From positions 2,480,001 to 2,544,000 of the forward strand of contig NC_060060.1 in NCBI RefSeq assembly GCF_020283565.1: a DNA stretch of 64,000 bases, written 5' to 3'. Position 1 is the stretch's first letter. Each line of letters opens with the position of its first letter. The DNA comes from Trifolium pratense (Eukaryota > Streptophyta > Magnoliopsida > Fabales > Fabaceae). Made by a program: the position numbers and the translations under genes. The notes beneath the pieces are model-generated. The model was not told the origin of the DNA, did no database searches, and saw only the letters and a program-made list of their open reading frames with translations. Shown here piece after piece: positions 54,040 through 64,000 of this stretch.

Positions 54040-56470
54040 CTATAGGCCAAAATTGCACATCTGGACAAACTCCATATCACTGTCCACATATTTGGTCCAG
54101 AGATTTTTGTATTGATTTAAAGCAATATCAAGCCAAGGTTTCATGTTTCCATTGTAATGAATGACTGCAGCATTGTTGATCTCATCCATGCTAATACTAG
54201 GATTGTATCCTAATCCGAGCACATGCCATGATTTGTCAAGTGACTTCGTTGTTGAGTAAAAGGTAATCAAACCAGGTGGAAGCGTCCCTGATTTCCATAT
54301 AGATTGGTCTTCATTCTGATAACAGAATCAATACAAACAAGAATTAGGGAGTTCCACTTTACGATAACCCATTTAACAATTGTACAAAGGAACAGATCAA
54401 GCATTATTCGGGCAACGATGCTTATAAGTATCTTACGATACAAAACTCAATTACTATGATGAATCTTGATTCGTTCTAACGAATTACTACCTAAACTCAG
54501 TGCCGTCAGCCACTTTTCTTTTGTCATTTAATGTATGACTCAAATCTTGAATTATTTTGAGGCTCATATATGATATATATAAGCTATAATTTTGCTATGT
54601 CACTTGTTTTTACTTAAAAATCCCATATTTTATTGGTAATGTATCTCTTGCAATTTATAGTAAGATTCAATTCATGATTTGGAAAATTGATCTTCTGATT
54701 AACAATTTGAATCTTGATTTGATAACCATGCAGACAACTATTTTAGAAAGATAATGGCTTTCGTGAAAGCTATTGAAACGGTTTACCAGTACAAAACTAT
54801 TGGCACTTAGAGAAGCAAAGAGTTACAAGTTATAGCTACATGAAGTAGAAATTTACCTTGTTCTGCCAGTAATGGTAATGTTCTGTGGATTTTTCACGCC
54901 TCCAAGCATCAAGATCAAATATATTCATACCATAAGTCCAAGCACAGGCTTTTGGATTGAAGGTCTCCTTGATTAAAGGGTGAGAGAAATTAATGTACTG
55001 GGAATATCGGTGGAAAGAGCCGAAACAAATCTCTACAGCACCATTCACCTTGCCATCCAAATCAATCTTCCACAAACCAGTCAAGTCTTTTTGCACCACA
55101 ACGTCATCATCCAAAAGTAAGATATTGCGCAATTTAGGGTACATCTCCGGCAAATAAAACTGAAGGTAATCCAACATTGACAAGTACTTGGCGTTTCTAA
55201 GTTTCAAGTCACGTGCATCATTTGCGCCTTTATCACCTTGATTCTTAATGTAATGCTCCTGCATTTTTGCTGACTCAACTTGCCTCAACACTGGTACATA
55301 CGATGAATTTAAGAAAGTGAACTCATCTACTGACTTTATCTCTAAAAATGCACCCCCTTCGATCGGCCTCATTTTAAACCAAACTTTCATTGCAGCAACA
55401 TTCATCCTGTTTGTAACTACATGAATAACATGCTTCCATGGCTCTACTGCATTCTTCACCACAGATCTCACCACCACCGACACAGCTATCACATTGTCAG
55501 AGAATATTGCATAATGATACAAACTTGGATCTTCAAACTCCGGCCTAGGACTTTCATCTCTATATTTCTCCGGATTTGAAATCTTCTCACCCATCAACCT
55601 CATCGCCAAACAATGCAAGCTCTTGGGAACCGATTTCGCAGAAATCAAACTCGCCAACGCCCCATTCTTCTTTGCCTTAGCAAGTGACTCATTTACAGCA
55701 AATATAGTATCTTTCAACTTCTGAATTTTTAACTGAGTATCATAATTCTCTTTTGCCTCAACAATCATCATCCTCGCAATCTTCACTCTATCCTTAATCT
55801 CTTTCTCAAACTGCCTCAAAATATCCTCATCAATCGGACCATCTGACTCAAACAACGACGCTCGATAAGTCGGCTTCAAAGCAATATCCGAAAAATTACC
55901 AGCCAATTCATCAAACATCTTCAACTGTCTAGAGATATCAAGCTTAAGCTTCCTAGCATAAGCAGCATAAGCATTCACTAATGAAATATGATCTTTAGCT
56001 TGTTGATGTATCAAATCAACTCTTGTCCTAAGAGGATCAGATTTCAATGCCAAAAAAGTTCTTTGCACATATGCATTACCAGTAGTAGGAAGATTCTGTA
56101 AAACAAAAAACAAAAACAACCACAAAAAACCTAATTCATTACACCACAAAATTCGTTCATTCATTAATTCAATTCATCAAATTAACATATGGGTTATGCT
56201 TAAAACTGAATCTAAAATAAAGGGTCGTTTTCAATTTCCAAAATTGAAAATGGGTTTCAATCAAAATCAAAACTTTGCAACAAAAACACAGAAACAGAGA
56301 AAAACAGAGGAACTTACAGAATCATCATTCTCGGTGGAAGGATTTGTGGTGAAGAGAACTGATAGAGTTGCAATGAAAAGGAGAGAGAACATAGCAGAGA
56401 TAAAGATCCGGTATGTGAAGAAGCCACGGAGGCTAGATCCACCTCTGCTTCCTCTACCAGAAACCGCCAT
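54040..56470 (-). CDS. Galacturonosyltransferase, GAUT9-like (GT8), three exons
   Basis: The minus-strand exons 56470-56318, 56095-54857 and 54315-54040, with phase 0 GT-AG introns, encode 555 aa. The start is the ATG at 56468-56470. It is a type II Golgi protein: a short cytosolic tail, one membrane anchor (about 17-40), a stem with a coiled-coil-like region (about 140-200) and a GT8 catalytic domain. The catalytic domain shows LLLDDDVVV (Asp 380-382, metal and UDP-sugar binding), GMNIFDLDAWR and the C-terminal HYNGNMKPW (517-525). The family transfers galacturonic acid from UDP-GalA in pectin (homogalacturonan) synthesis. The end (WTKYVDSDMEFVQMCNFGL) and N-terminal half closely resemble Arabidopsis GAUT9 (561 aa) rather than GAUT8; activity of this subgroup is less well tested than GAUT1. 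Confidence 0.94.
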
Positions 56471-56858
56471 GGAACTTGAAATCTTCAAACAGTGTTAGAT
56501 CCAAAAAAAAAAAAAAACAAAGAATCTATGTTAAAAAGTGTTGTGTTTTTTTTTCTTGAGTGTTTTTTTGGTAGTATATTGAGGATTCAGATAAGAGGAT
56601 GATGAAATTGAATTGAATTAAATGAATGCAGTGTAAATGATTTGAATGATGAGTTTGTATGGTACATGGAATGTGAGAATTTAATTAAAAAGTGGGCTAG
56701 TTAATGTTTTTGAGCCTGCTGCATCTAAGTTGTTTGATTGATTATGGGCTCCATTCTGAATTAGTAACTGTAATTTATTTATGGATTTGGTATTTTTTTT
56801 CTTATTTTGACTTTCATGTTGGATTTTTGTTTTTAGTGGTAATTCCAAATGCAACAAT
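56471..56858. other. Upstream region of the galacturonosyltransferase gene
   Basis: Probable 5' UTR and promoter. It is AT-rich with no clear TATA box choice. Confidence 0.4.
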
Positions 56859-56861
56859 TTA

Positions 56862-57899
56862 GGGGGTGTATTGGATTGGGATTTCATGAGACAATTTTAG
56901 CAAAAAAAGTCTCGATGATTTTATGAGATTTTGTTGGACTATATTGATTTTGTGAGATTTTAAAACTTTTTTACAGAGACTTTTTTACAATCAAGATTTT
57001 TAACACATGATTTGAATGGATTTTGAGAGATTTTTTTCAAAAAACTTTTTACAATCAAGATTTCATAATACTTTATATATTAAGAAACTTTTGTATATTA
57101 GGCAAATTTTAAAAGAATCAATAAATTTTAATAAAAGAAATTATATTTTTTTGGGAATCCAAATTTTTAAACAAAAAAAAAGCCTTACATTTTTTTCACG
57201 TATATGTTTCTAATCACAAATAAAAACCATTATCACCATTGATGGGAAAAGAAGCAGATGAAGGTAACGAAAAAAAATTTGCCGTAAAAAATTGTATTGA
57301 ATCAAAAGTTTGTAAAAAAGATGTAGAATTTGTTAAAATATTTTTTTGCAAAAAAACATATTTGATAGAAGAAGAAGAAGAAGAAGAACTGATATAATGA
57401 TGATGAAAGTAAAAAATCTTGGAGAGTTTGAAAAAGTCTCAAGTCTTTTGGTGAGATTCTTGAACAAGTGAACAAAGAAAAGAAGAAGGAGTGCAGTGAT
57501 GATGAACTATGAAAAAATAAAGAAAAAAAAATTTGATACAGTGATGATGAAAATAAAAAGTCTTGGAGATTTCAAAAAAGTCTCAAGGCTTTTGGTGAGA
57601 TTGTTGAAAAAGTCTATCAAGTGTATTTTCAACTAAAAAGTCTCTCAAAATTCATTCCATAGAAGAATCCATCAAAATCGGTAGACTTTTGAATACCAGT
57701 AGACATTTTAAAAGTAGTACCAAATCTCAATTGAATACAAACGGATTTTATTGCCCTGAAAAAAAAATCATGTTTGTCTTAATTGAATACCACAAGATTT
57801 ATTTAACTTTTGTAAAAGTCTTGATTGAATACCTCAAGATTTTTTTGTTATAAAAAAATCTTTTAAAATCCCATGAAATCTCAATCCAATACACCCTCC
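56862..57899. mobile_element. Harbinger-like non-autonomous foldback element (1038 bp)
   Basis: The ends GGGGGTGTATTGGATTGGGA and CCAATACACCCTCC are inverted. TTA flanks both sides (56859-56861 and 57900-57902), the usual PIF/Harbinger target. Long subterminal regions pair, and the interior contains a tandem duplication (GTCTCAAG(T/G)CTTTTGGTGAG at about 57436 and 57575) and a (GAA)n run at about 57370. No transposase is encoded. Confidence 0.75.
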
Positions 57900-58150
57900 T
57901 TAATGTGTTATGAAGACTTTTTGGGTAGGAAGATTTTGACATTCTGCCGACTTCATTCATATTTTTGAGTGTGTGTGTGTTTATTACATATTTTCTTGTG
58001 AAGAATTTTATTTTTATAAAACAAAATTATCACTTTTAGAGGTTTGTGTTTTCATTTTTTTTAAATTAAGGTGTCCTTCCTCTTTACTATATATATAATC
58101 GCATAAATTAATCATTCGAAATAATTGAAATCTACTTAAAAAATATTGAT

Positions 58151-58843
58151 TGGTACATGGCAGAAATATTGCCAGCGCTGGACAGGTGTGACTGGTGTTG
58201 TGGTTAACTCCAGTAATCGACTGGATTAAAGCAAATACCGACGGTTCTATTTCGAATGTGTTTGCAGCAAGTGGAGAGCTGTTTCGAGATTACATGGCAA
58301 ATTTTCATGGGGGCTTCTTCCAAAGATGTGCTTCTCTTTCAGTGCTATATGTGGAGATAATGGCTTTGATCATTGCTATGGAATTGGGTCATAGCATGGG
58401 CTGGAACTACATTCGGTTGGAGAGTTATTCGAAAACGGCACTTAGTGTTTTTGACAACATTAATTTGGTCTTGTGTGAGTTAAGAAATAGTTGGTTGAAT
58501 TGTTTGAGCTTTGGACTAAACATTTGTGCGAATAAATTTGCGAGCCTTGGACATGGTTGCACAAACTTGAGATGGTGGAGTTCCTTGCCTACTAAGCTTT
58601 GTGATGCTTTCTTAAATGATAAATTAGGACTTCCTCAATACCGTACTATGTAATGGACTATTTCGTATTGTTTCTTTGGGATTAAGGTCTAGTCCCCCTT
58701 GTAATTAGCTTATTTTCTTTTTTTTATTAATAATAACGAGCGATAGGTAGAGAAAAGGGGAGGATGTTATGAGAGTGCCAACATAGTTAGGATGTTCGTC
58801 ATTACCTCGATATCTAGATACTCTTAATTTGTAAAAAAAAAAA
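58151..58843 (+). mobile_element. RNase H-only LINE-type retroposon with 17-bp target duplication
   Basis: The flanks ACTTAAAAAATATTGAT are perfect (58134-58150 and 58844-58860). Open coding sequence from about 58195 to TAA 58651-58653 encodes an RNase H (IKANTDGSI, LYVEIMALIIAMELG, RLESYSK), lacking the segment with the usual REGN motif. The 3' UTR (TAGTCCCCCTT ... GAGTGCCAACATAGTT) and poly(A) match the copy at 44413-45080. No in-frame ATG begins the frame. Confidence 0.88.
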
Positions 58844-58860
58844 ACTTAAAAAATATTGAT

Positions 58861-59516
58861 ACTTTAAAAAAAAAAAACAATTCATACGTATTGGTTCTGG
58901 ACCAACTCCTACAAGAAAAATGACCCAAAAATTTAATGTGTTTATTTTGTATATTGATTTTTCATAAGTACTCCTTATATTTGATATGTATAACTTTATT
59001 TTTTTTAATTCATATTTTAAGATAAATTAGTAGAATAGTAGTATTAAATATTAATAAGATATATTTTTGGAAAAATAATAATTAATACACATAATAAATT
59101 GCATAGAGACTTATATTTAAGAGAAAAATCTTGAAATGAGCTTATAGTTAAGGAAAGAGTGAGTATCTAAAAACTACTTCTTGAAGGGACGAATAAAAGA
59201 GGCTTATTTTTTTAACTCGAAGGGACGAATTCAGTGATGAGCTTCCAAACATAAATTTCAAAATTTGGAATAAAACGGCTCGATCAAAGGTGTCACTTTT
59301 TACGTGGAGATTTTAAGTGGATAAATTACCGACGAAGGATAATTTGCTTAAGAGATAGATATTACATTTTAATTACAGGTTTTGATTTAACCGTTGTTTT
59401 CCATCAAATATATTGTGCTATTTTGAATTGGTTAGATGTCTTCGATGAGTTTTCAAATGTTGCAATTATCCATGCTCAACAATTCTTGATCAAATTAAAT
59501 TCATGTGCGGTGCAGT
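58861..59516. other. AT-rich intergenic DNA
   Basis: A short diverged repeat (GAAGGGACGAAT) occurs twice at about 59184 and 59220. No gene was recognised. Confidence 0.4.
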
Positions 59517-59525
59517 TTAAAATAA

Positions 59526-59710
59526 GGCAAATGCTAAATAGTGCCCCCGGGGCACTCTTTAAGCCCATAAATAGTAAACTTTTTATAGAAATTTTATCGG
59601 AATGCGTAAAGTCAACGCATTGGAAATTGTAGTGTTTAACTTTTTGAATAAAAAGTTTCTTTAAATAGAATGCTTAAAGAGTGCCCCGGGGGCACTCGTT
59701 AGCAAGACCC
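59526..59710. repeat. MITE, Mutator-like (9-bp target duplication), with GC-rich palindromic subtermini
   Basis: Each end carries AGTGCCCC(C)GGGG(G)CACTC, itself palindromic, in inverted orientation. The outer ends are GGCAAATGCTAA and TTAGCAAGACCC. TTAAAATAA flanks it at 59517-59525 and 59711-59719. Confidence 0.9.
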
Positions 59711-59719
59711 TTAAAATAA

Positions 59720-62700
59720 AGACTAAGAATTTGATTGTAATTATAACCTTTAGTAGACCAAACCACTTATATATCTTCGGTATTTTAGTAGTCGTCTTTA
59801 GAGGGTTTGTGCATCATTTATTTTCGCGCACCAAACTCAATAGTGTTGGGCGTGAGAGTGTGTTTTAAGAAATCTCACATCGATTGCGAGATAACTTGAA
59901 CATATATTTATAAATGAGGATAATCATCACTTTACAAACTGGTTTTATAGAGTTGAGTTAGACTAAATTCTCAATTTTAAGACTTAGATTACTCAATTCT
60001 TGGTTCATGAATATGTTAGGCGCAATCTCAATATTTAACAAATCCTATACTTCATGGCTGACAAAAAGGTACCCCATGGAGTAAAAAATTAAGATTATAA
60101 AATTAAACAACATATGACCAACTAATAAGTAGGTAATATTGCACAAGTTTTTAAACTTACAAAACATGAGGTTGGTTTTCAAGATTCCACTCTTTGCCTA
60201 TCATCAAATACATATATCAGCCCAAAAATCAAAAGGCATTAATCCACATGCTGCTTCTCTAGAGTTTTATAATCCAAACTCAAGGCCCAAAATCCATCTT
60301 GAGTCTCAATCAAACTTTAACACTATCCACCACATTAACTATTGCAAAACTCCTTATTTGTATCCATACTTATAGACAATGAAAATATAATGAACTCATT
60401 ATATTCTATATAGTGCTCCAATTGCAAAATGGGGTTCACTTATGATTAAAGATATGAATATTGATTAAAGAAGACACATGGCCTTCTATTGCAACTTGAT
60501 CAAAACCAGCTTGTCGATGAAATGGAAATCTATGGAACAAATTAAAAATGAAAATTACATGTAGTGAGTAAAATGATCTCATTTTCAATATTGAAGATTA
60601 ATGAAGTTATGTTTTTGAAGTCATAATACACAAAATGTATCATATATAATATATAACTTCTATGATCAAAGTAGATTGAAGTTTTTATCTCATTTTATTG
60701 TACATAAAATTAACTTTATGACAAAATAAAACGGATTATGTATTCACTATATATTAAATAATATATTAGAAATAAAATAAAATATTTCATATGAACATGT
60801 GATTTCTTAGGTTTACATAAAGGAAATACCATTCAAACACACTTGTGAATTAGATGACAATTATTAGATTAAAGTTATTTTTGAACTTTTAGAAAGGGAT
60901 TGAATATTGAAATATAAAATAATAATAATAGTTTTATTAATTTAATTGTTTAAAATATGATGGAATAAAGTAGAACCCAATACTTTTTCCTCAAAAAAAA
61001 AAAAAAAGAAGAAAAAACCCAATATATATACTCCCATTTTTTCTTTCATTTCAATTTTGAAATTATGAGGTTAGAGAGCTTTTCTCAACTATATAAATTT
61101 CATCACATTAAAAAAAATCAAGAAAAATTTGTGGCCAAGCCTGTTCAGCATGTCCACTACTTTTAGCTTAGCAGCAAACAAAGCATTATATACCGACCTA
61201 CTACTACTAAAAAAAATTTGTGCCTAATTTTATGATGTTTAACATCTCATTCAAAATTCAGATGTTGCTCTCTTAAGATTTTGTAACATAAGAGGACCAC
61301 AATAGGAATGTCAAAAAGATGCCCAAAAATTTTATGAAATAAAAGTTCCATATTTTTGTACATTTTTGTAAGTATATAGTATTAAATAAAGAGTAAATGA
61401 TAAATTTAGTCTCTAAATTATATCACTCTCTCACCAATTTAGTCTCTAAATTATTAAAAATAATAAAAAGGTACCTAAACTATATATTCTCATCCATCAA
61501 TTTTATCCCTAAACTTAAATAGTATTAATATATTACAATATTAGTTAGAGTTTAAACTTTAAACCTCATCTAATTTTTTTTTGTCTTATGTCAGATCTCA
61601 ACTGTTTGAGTTACGTAATTTGAAGAACATAAGTATATATAACTTTTAATTAATTTTATAATAAATATTATTATTATTATTATTATTATTATATAATTAT
61701 AAATTATATAAAAAGTATATTTGTTTTAATTAACCATATTATCATTGGCCAATTAATGCAAAGTTTCTCTTGGATTGGATCACTATCAAAACCTAAGGAA
61801 AGAAAAAAGCCAACACTACTGAAGTTAATTTCCAATAATATTCAGTCAAGGTAGCTCTTGAAAAAGCCAATAAATAGTGTGATAATAATTTGTAGTGGGT
61901 TGGCATGTCCAAATGTATTTCCTTTTTATGGCAACTTTTCTATCATATCATCCAATGACCACTACATACACCTTTTTATTTCAGTGTCATGTCCAACTCC
62001 TTCCCTATCCAATTCCACCTGATATAATTACTTCCATTAATTATTCTACACAAATCATATACTACTTATATTATATATGATTATATTAATTTCTTGGCTT
62101 CACATTCCTATGGATTTCTTTTAGCTTAATATCTTCTATATTATATCATCTTTTCTTTTGCTTCCTTTTTATCTATCCACAATTCTCTAGTGTTATTGCT
62201 TGAAGATGAGGTCATTAAGTATAAATATGTTTGGTTATGAAGGCATGAAAATTGATTTTGAATGTATTAATTTTGTAAAATAGAATTTAATTAAAAAACA
62301 GTTGAGTGTAAAACAATTTTTGTTTTACACAAACCTTTTTTTTTAAAGTGAGTTAAACAATAAATTTAATTTAGTAGTGACATTTAGAGATAAAATTAGT
62401 TATGAATCCTAACTACAATTTAGAATATATATTCTATAAAATAAAATATTCTCTAAGTCAAGAAAAAATATTTAGAATAAATATTCTATGAACAAAATCA
62501 ATTCTATTAAAAACTCCCAAATAAAAAATGAGTCATGATGGTGTGTCTGACTCTTTTAGGTGTCCTGCAAGTTGGAGTTCAACAAGTTAATCTAACATAG
62601 GAGTATATAGATAACTCTTAAGCCTCTTGTTCATGATCTTTAAATGTTTATATAATATCAAGACATGAAAACTAAGAGGTTTAATGATAACTTTTATAGA

Positions 62701-63347
62701 TGGCACTTAAACCATCATTTTGGTCTTTAAATACGTGAAACAATATCTTTAAATATTTTAATCTCAGTCTTTCATTTAAGTTTTGATGGTTAATATTTTA
62801 TCTCATCATTCTCAGATATAATTAACATTCTCATGTAATACGTTCTTTTTGTCTAGTTTTTTAATATATCCGTAATTTCACGAGTGTGTCTTATGTCCGT
62901 AATTTCATTGACTAAATTCAAGAACTAAACTAATTAGCGAGTTATACATTTAAAAACCATACTAATTAATAGAAGATATTTTCATAATTTTAATACATTC
63001 AAATAGCGAAAACACTGCATATTTAAGAATAAAATGGCTGTTTAATCCCATTCCTTTAAAGTGTTAAAGTTAATGAAGTGAAAAATCTTAAATAATGATA
63101 CTCAAATCAAGTTATTGCTAAAGACATAAAAATAGAGACTACTCCTTTAGTGTTAAAGAAAGTGAAGTGAGAAATATTAAATGATACTCAAATTAAGTTA
63201 TTGCCATTTATCTTTTTCACCTCTTACATATATATAGCTCACAAGGGAGGAGAAAAAAACTACTAATTTTGACTTAAACATAGACACAAAAAAAGAAGAA
63301 AATAAATTAAACCAAATAGATAAAATCTTGGTCTTATTGTCTTCAAA
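59720..63347. other. Long intergenic region downstream of the bZIP gene
   Basis: AT-rich throughout. A block at about 59840-60010 resembles the dispersed repeat at 53485. A half-MITE with TTTAGTCTCTAAATTA repeats lies at about 61395-61515. A (TTA)n run lies at about 61667-61692. Near 63000-63200 a ~90-base segment is loosely repeated (TTAAAG..AGTGAAGTGA(A/G)AAAT). No gene was recognised. Confidence 0.45.
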
Positions 63348-63947
63348 CTAACCAAGAAGATCCATGGAACTTGAGATGGAATTGTTTGAAGAGTCATCTC
63401 TAAGATATGTATCATCCAAAGGACTAAAAGAAGGGATTAAAGGACTATGAATTTGCATATCTCTTATCATTTGTCGAAGTTCCAAAGCTTCTTCTTTAAG
63501 CTTACCATTCTCTTGAACAACTTGATCATGATTCTCTGAAACATGGTTAAGTTTCTCAATAAGTTGGTGATTTTCATTTCTTAACCAAAGAACTTGTGAC
63601 CAAAGTTCATCAAGGTGTTTCTGCTTCCTCATGCGCGACCGGCGCGCAGATTCTCGGTTCGATATCATCCTTCGATGTTTCCTCTCATTGATGAGACTAA
63701 GGTTTTGTTCATCTGCTTCATCAGAAGTTGAGTTGCTGCTTATGCATGATGATTGAGGACTATAATTGAAGTCATGAAATTGATTAGGGGTGTTTTGGTA
63801 ATTACCAAATAATTGGTTTGAGAATTTTTGGAGTTGATATGAGGAAATGTTGTTATTTTGAATCATGTTGTTATAGTTTTGTAGATATGGTGATGTGTTT
63901 GATGGGAGCATGTAATTAAGTCCTGTTGTTACTTCTCTTGTTTGCAT
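63348..63947 (-). CDS. bZIP transcription factor, group S, bZIP43-like (199 aa)
   Basis: A single-exon ORF from ATG at 63945-63947. The N-terminal 80 residues are Asn/Gln/Ser-rich. The basic region (about 88-108) has the bZIP invariant N-x7-R (Asn 97, Arg 105), followed by a zipper with heptad residues at 115, 122, 129, 136, 143, 150 and 157. The C-terminus is Ser/Asp-rich. The intronless structure, size and HLDELWSQVLWLRNEN zipper start fit the bZIP42/43/48 branch of group S. It should bind ACGT-core DNA (G- or C-box) as a dimer in the nucleus. Only 53 bases upstream are in the window, so the sucrose-control uORF known from other group S genes cannot be assessed. Confidence 0.92.
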   Translation of the reverse strand: MQTREVTTGLNYMLPSNTSPYLQNYNNMIQNNNISSYQLQKFSNQLFGNYQNTPNQFHDFNYSPQSSCISSNSTSDEADEQNLSLINERKHRRMISNRESARRSRMRKQKHLDELWSQVLWLRNENHQLIEKLNHVSENHDQVVQENGKLKEEALELRQMIRDMQIHSPLIPSFSPLDDTYLRDDSSNNSISSSMDLLG

Positions 63948-64000
63948 GATTTTTTTGTTTTAGGAATGTATGAGAAAAATTAAGGATTGAAAGGGTGAGG

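Noticed and set aside
1..64000. Search for CRISPR arrays, operons and bacterial signals
   Set aside because: Repeats here are transposon-related, genes have spliceosomal introns, and nothing prokaryotic is present.

Overview
This is nuclear plant DNA: AT-rich, genes with GT-AG introns, dense LTR, LINE, SINE and MITE insertions, and plant-only families (glutamine dumper, galacturonosyltransferase, LRR-RLK II, KIN-type cold protein). The repeat types resemble those of papilionoid legumes such as Medicago or Trifolium. That placement is an inference from memory of the families; no marker gene here proves it.

Layout. Positions 1-3168 hold the 3' end of an Athila-like Ty3/gypsy element. Positions 5385-14016 hold a complete but non-autonomous relative, with 1232-bp LTRs differing at two bases and a GTGAT target duplication. 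It keeps gag-protease and a downstream 'putative plant transposon protein' ORF but has no reverse transcriptase, RNase H or integrase. Positions 14669-19583 hold a full-length Ty1/copia element with near-identical LTRs and one in-frame stop in integrase. From 19584 onward the window is genic, with five complete genes plus a bZIP gene whose coding region ends just inside the right edge: a KIN1/KIN2-like stress gene (20481-21520, +), an NSP-interacting-kinase-type LRR receptor kinase (36119-40752, +), a GLUTAMINE DUMPER-like gene (42351-42647, -), an ACA12/13-type Ca2+-ATPase (45256-48924, -), a GAUT9-like galacturonosyltransferase (54040-56470, -) and a bZIP43-like factor (63348-63947, -). The genes are unrelated neighbours, not a pathway, and each appears to have its own promoter.

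Between the genes lies a detailed record of small transposons. It includes five or six Mutator-type MITEs with 9-10 bp target duplications, a hAT element carrying a nested Mutator-type element, a Harbinger-type foldback, several tRNA-derived SINEs and several 5'-truncated LINE copies. One LINE is flanked by direct repeats of about 600 bp, which duplicated an older SINE.

The most unusual signal is an array of eight GC-rich near-palindromes directly upstream of the LTR TATA box of the 5385-14016 element. A second eight-copy array lies between its two ORFs. The element at the left edge has a different palindrome at the matching LTR position.
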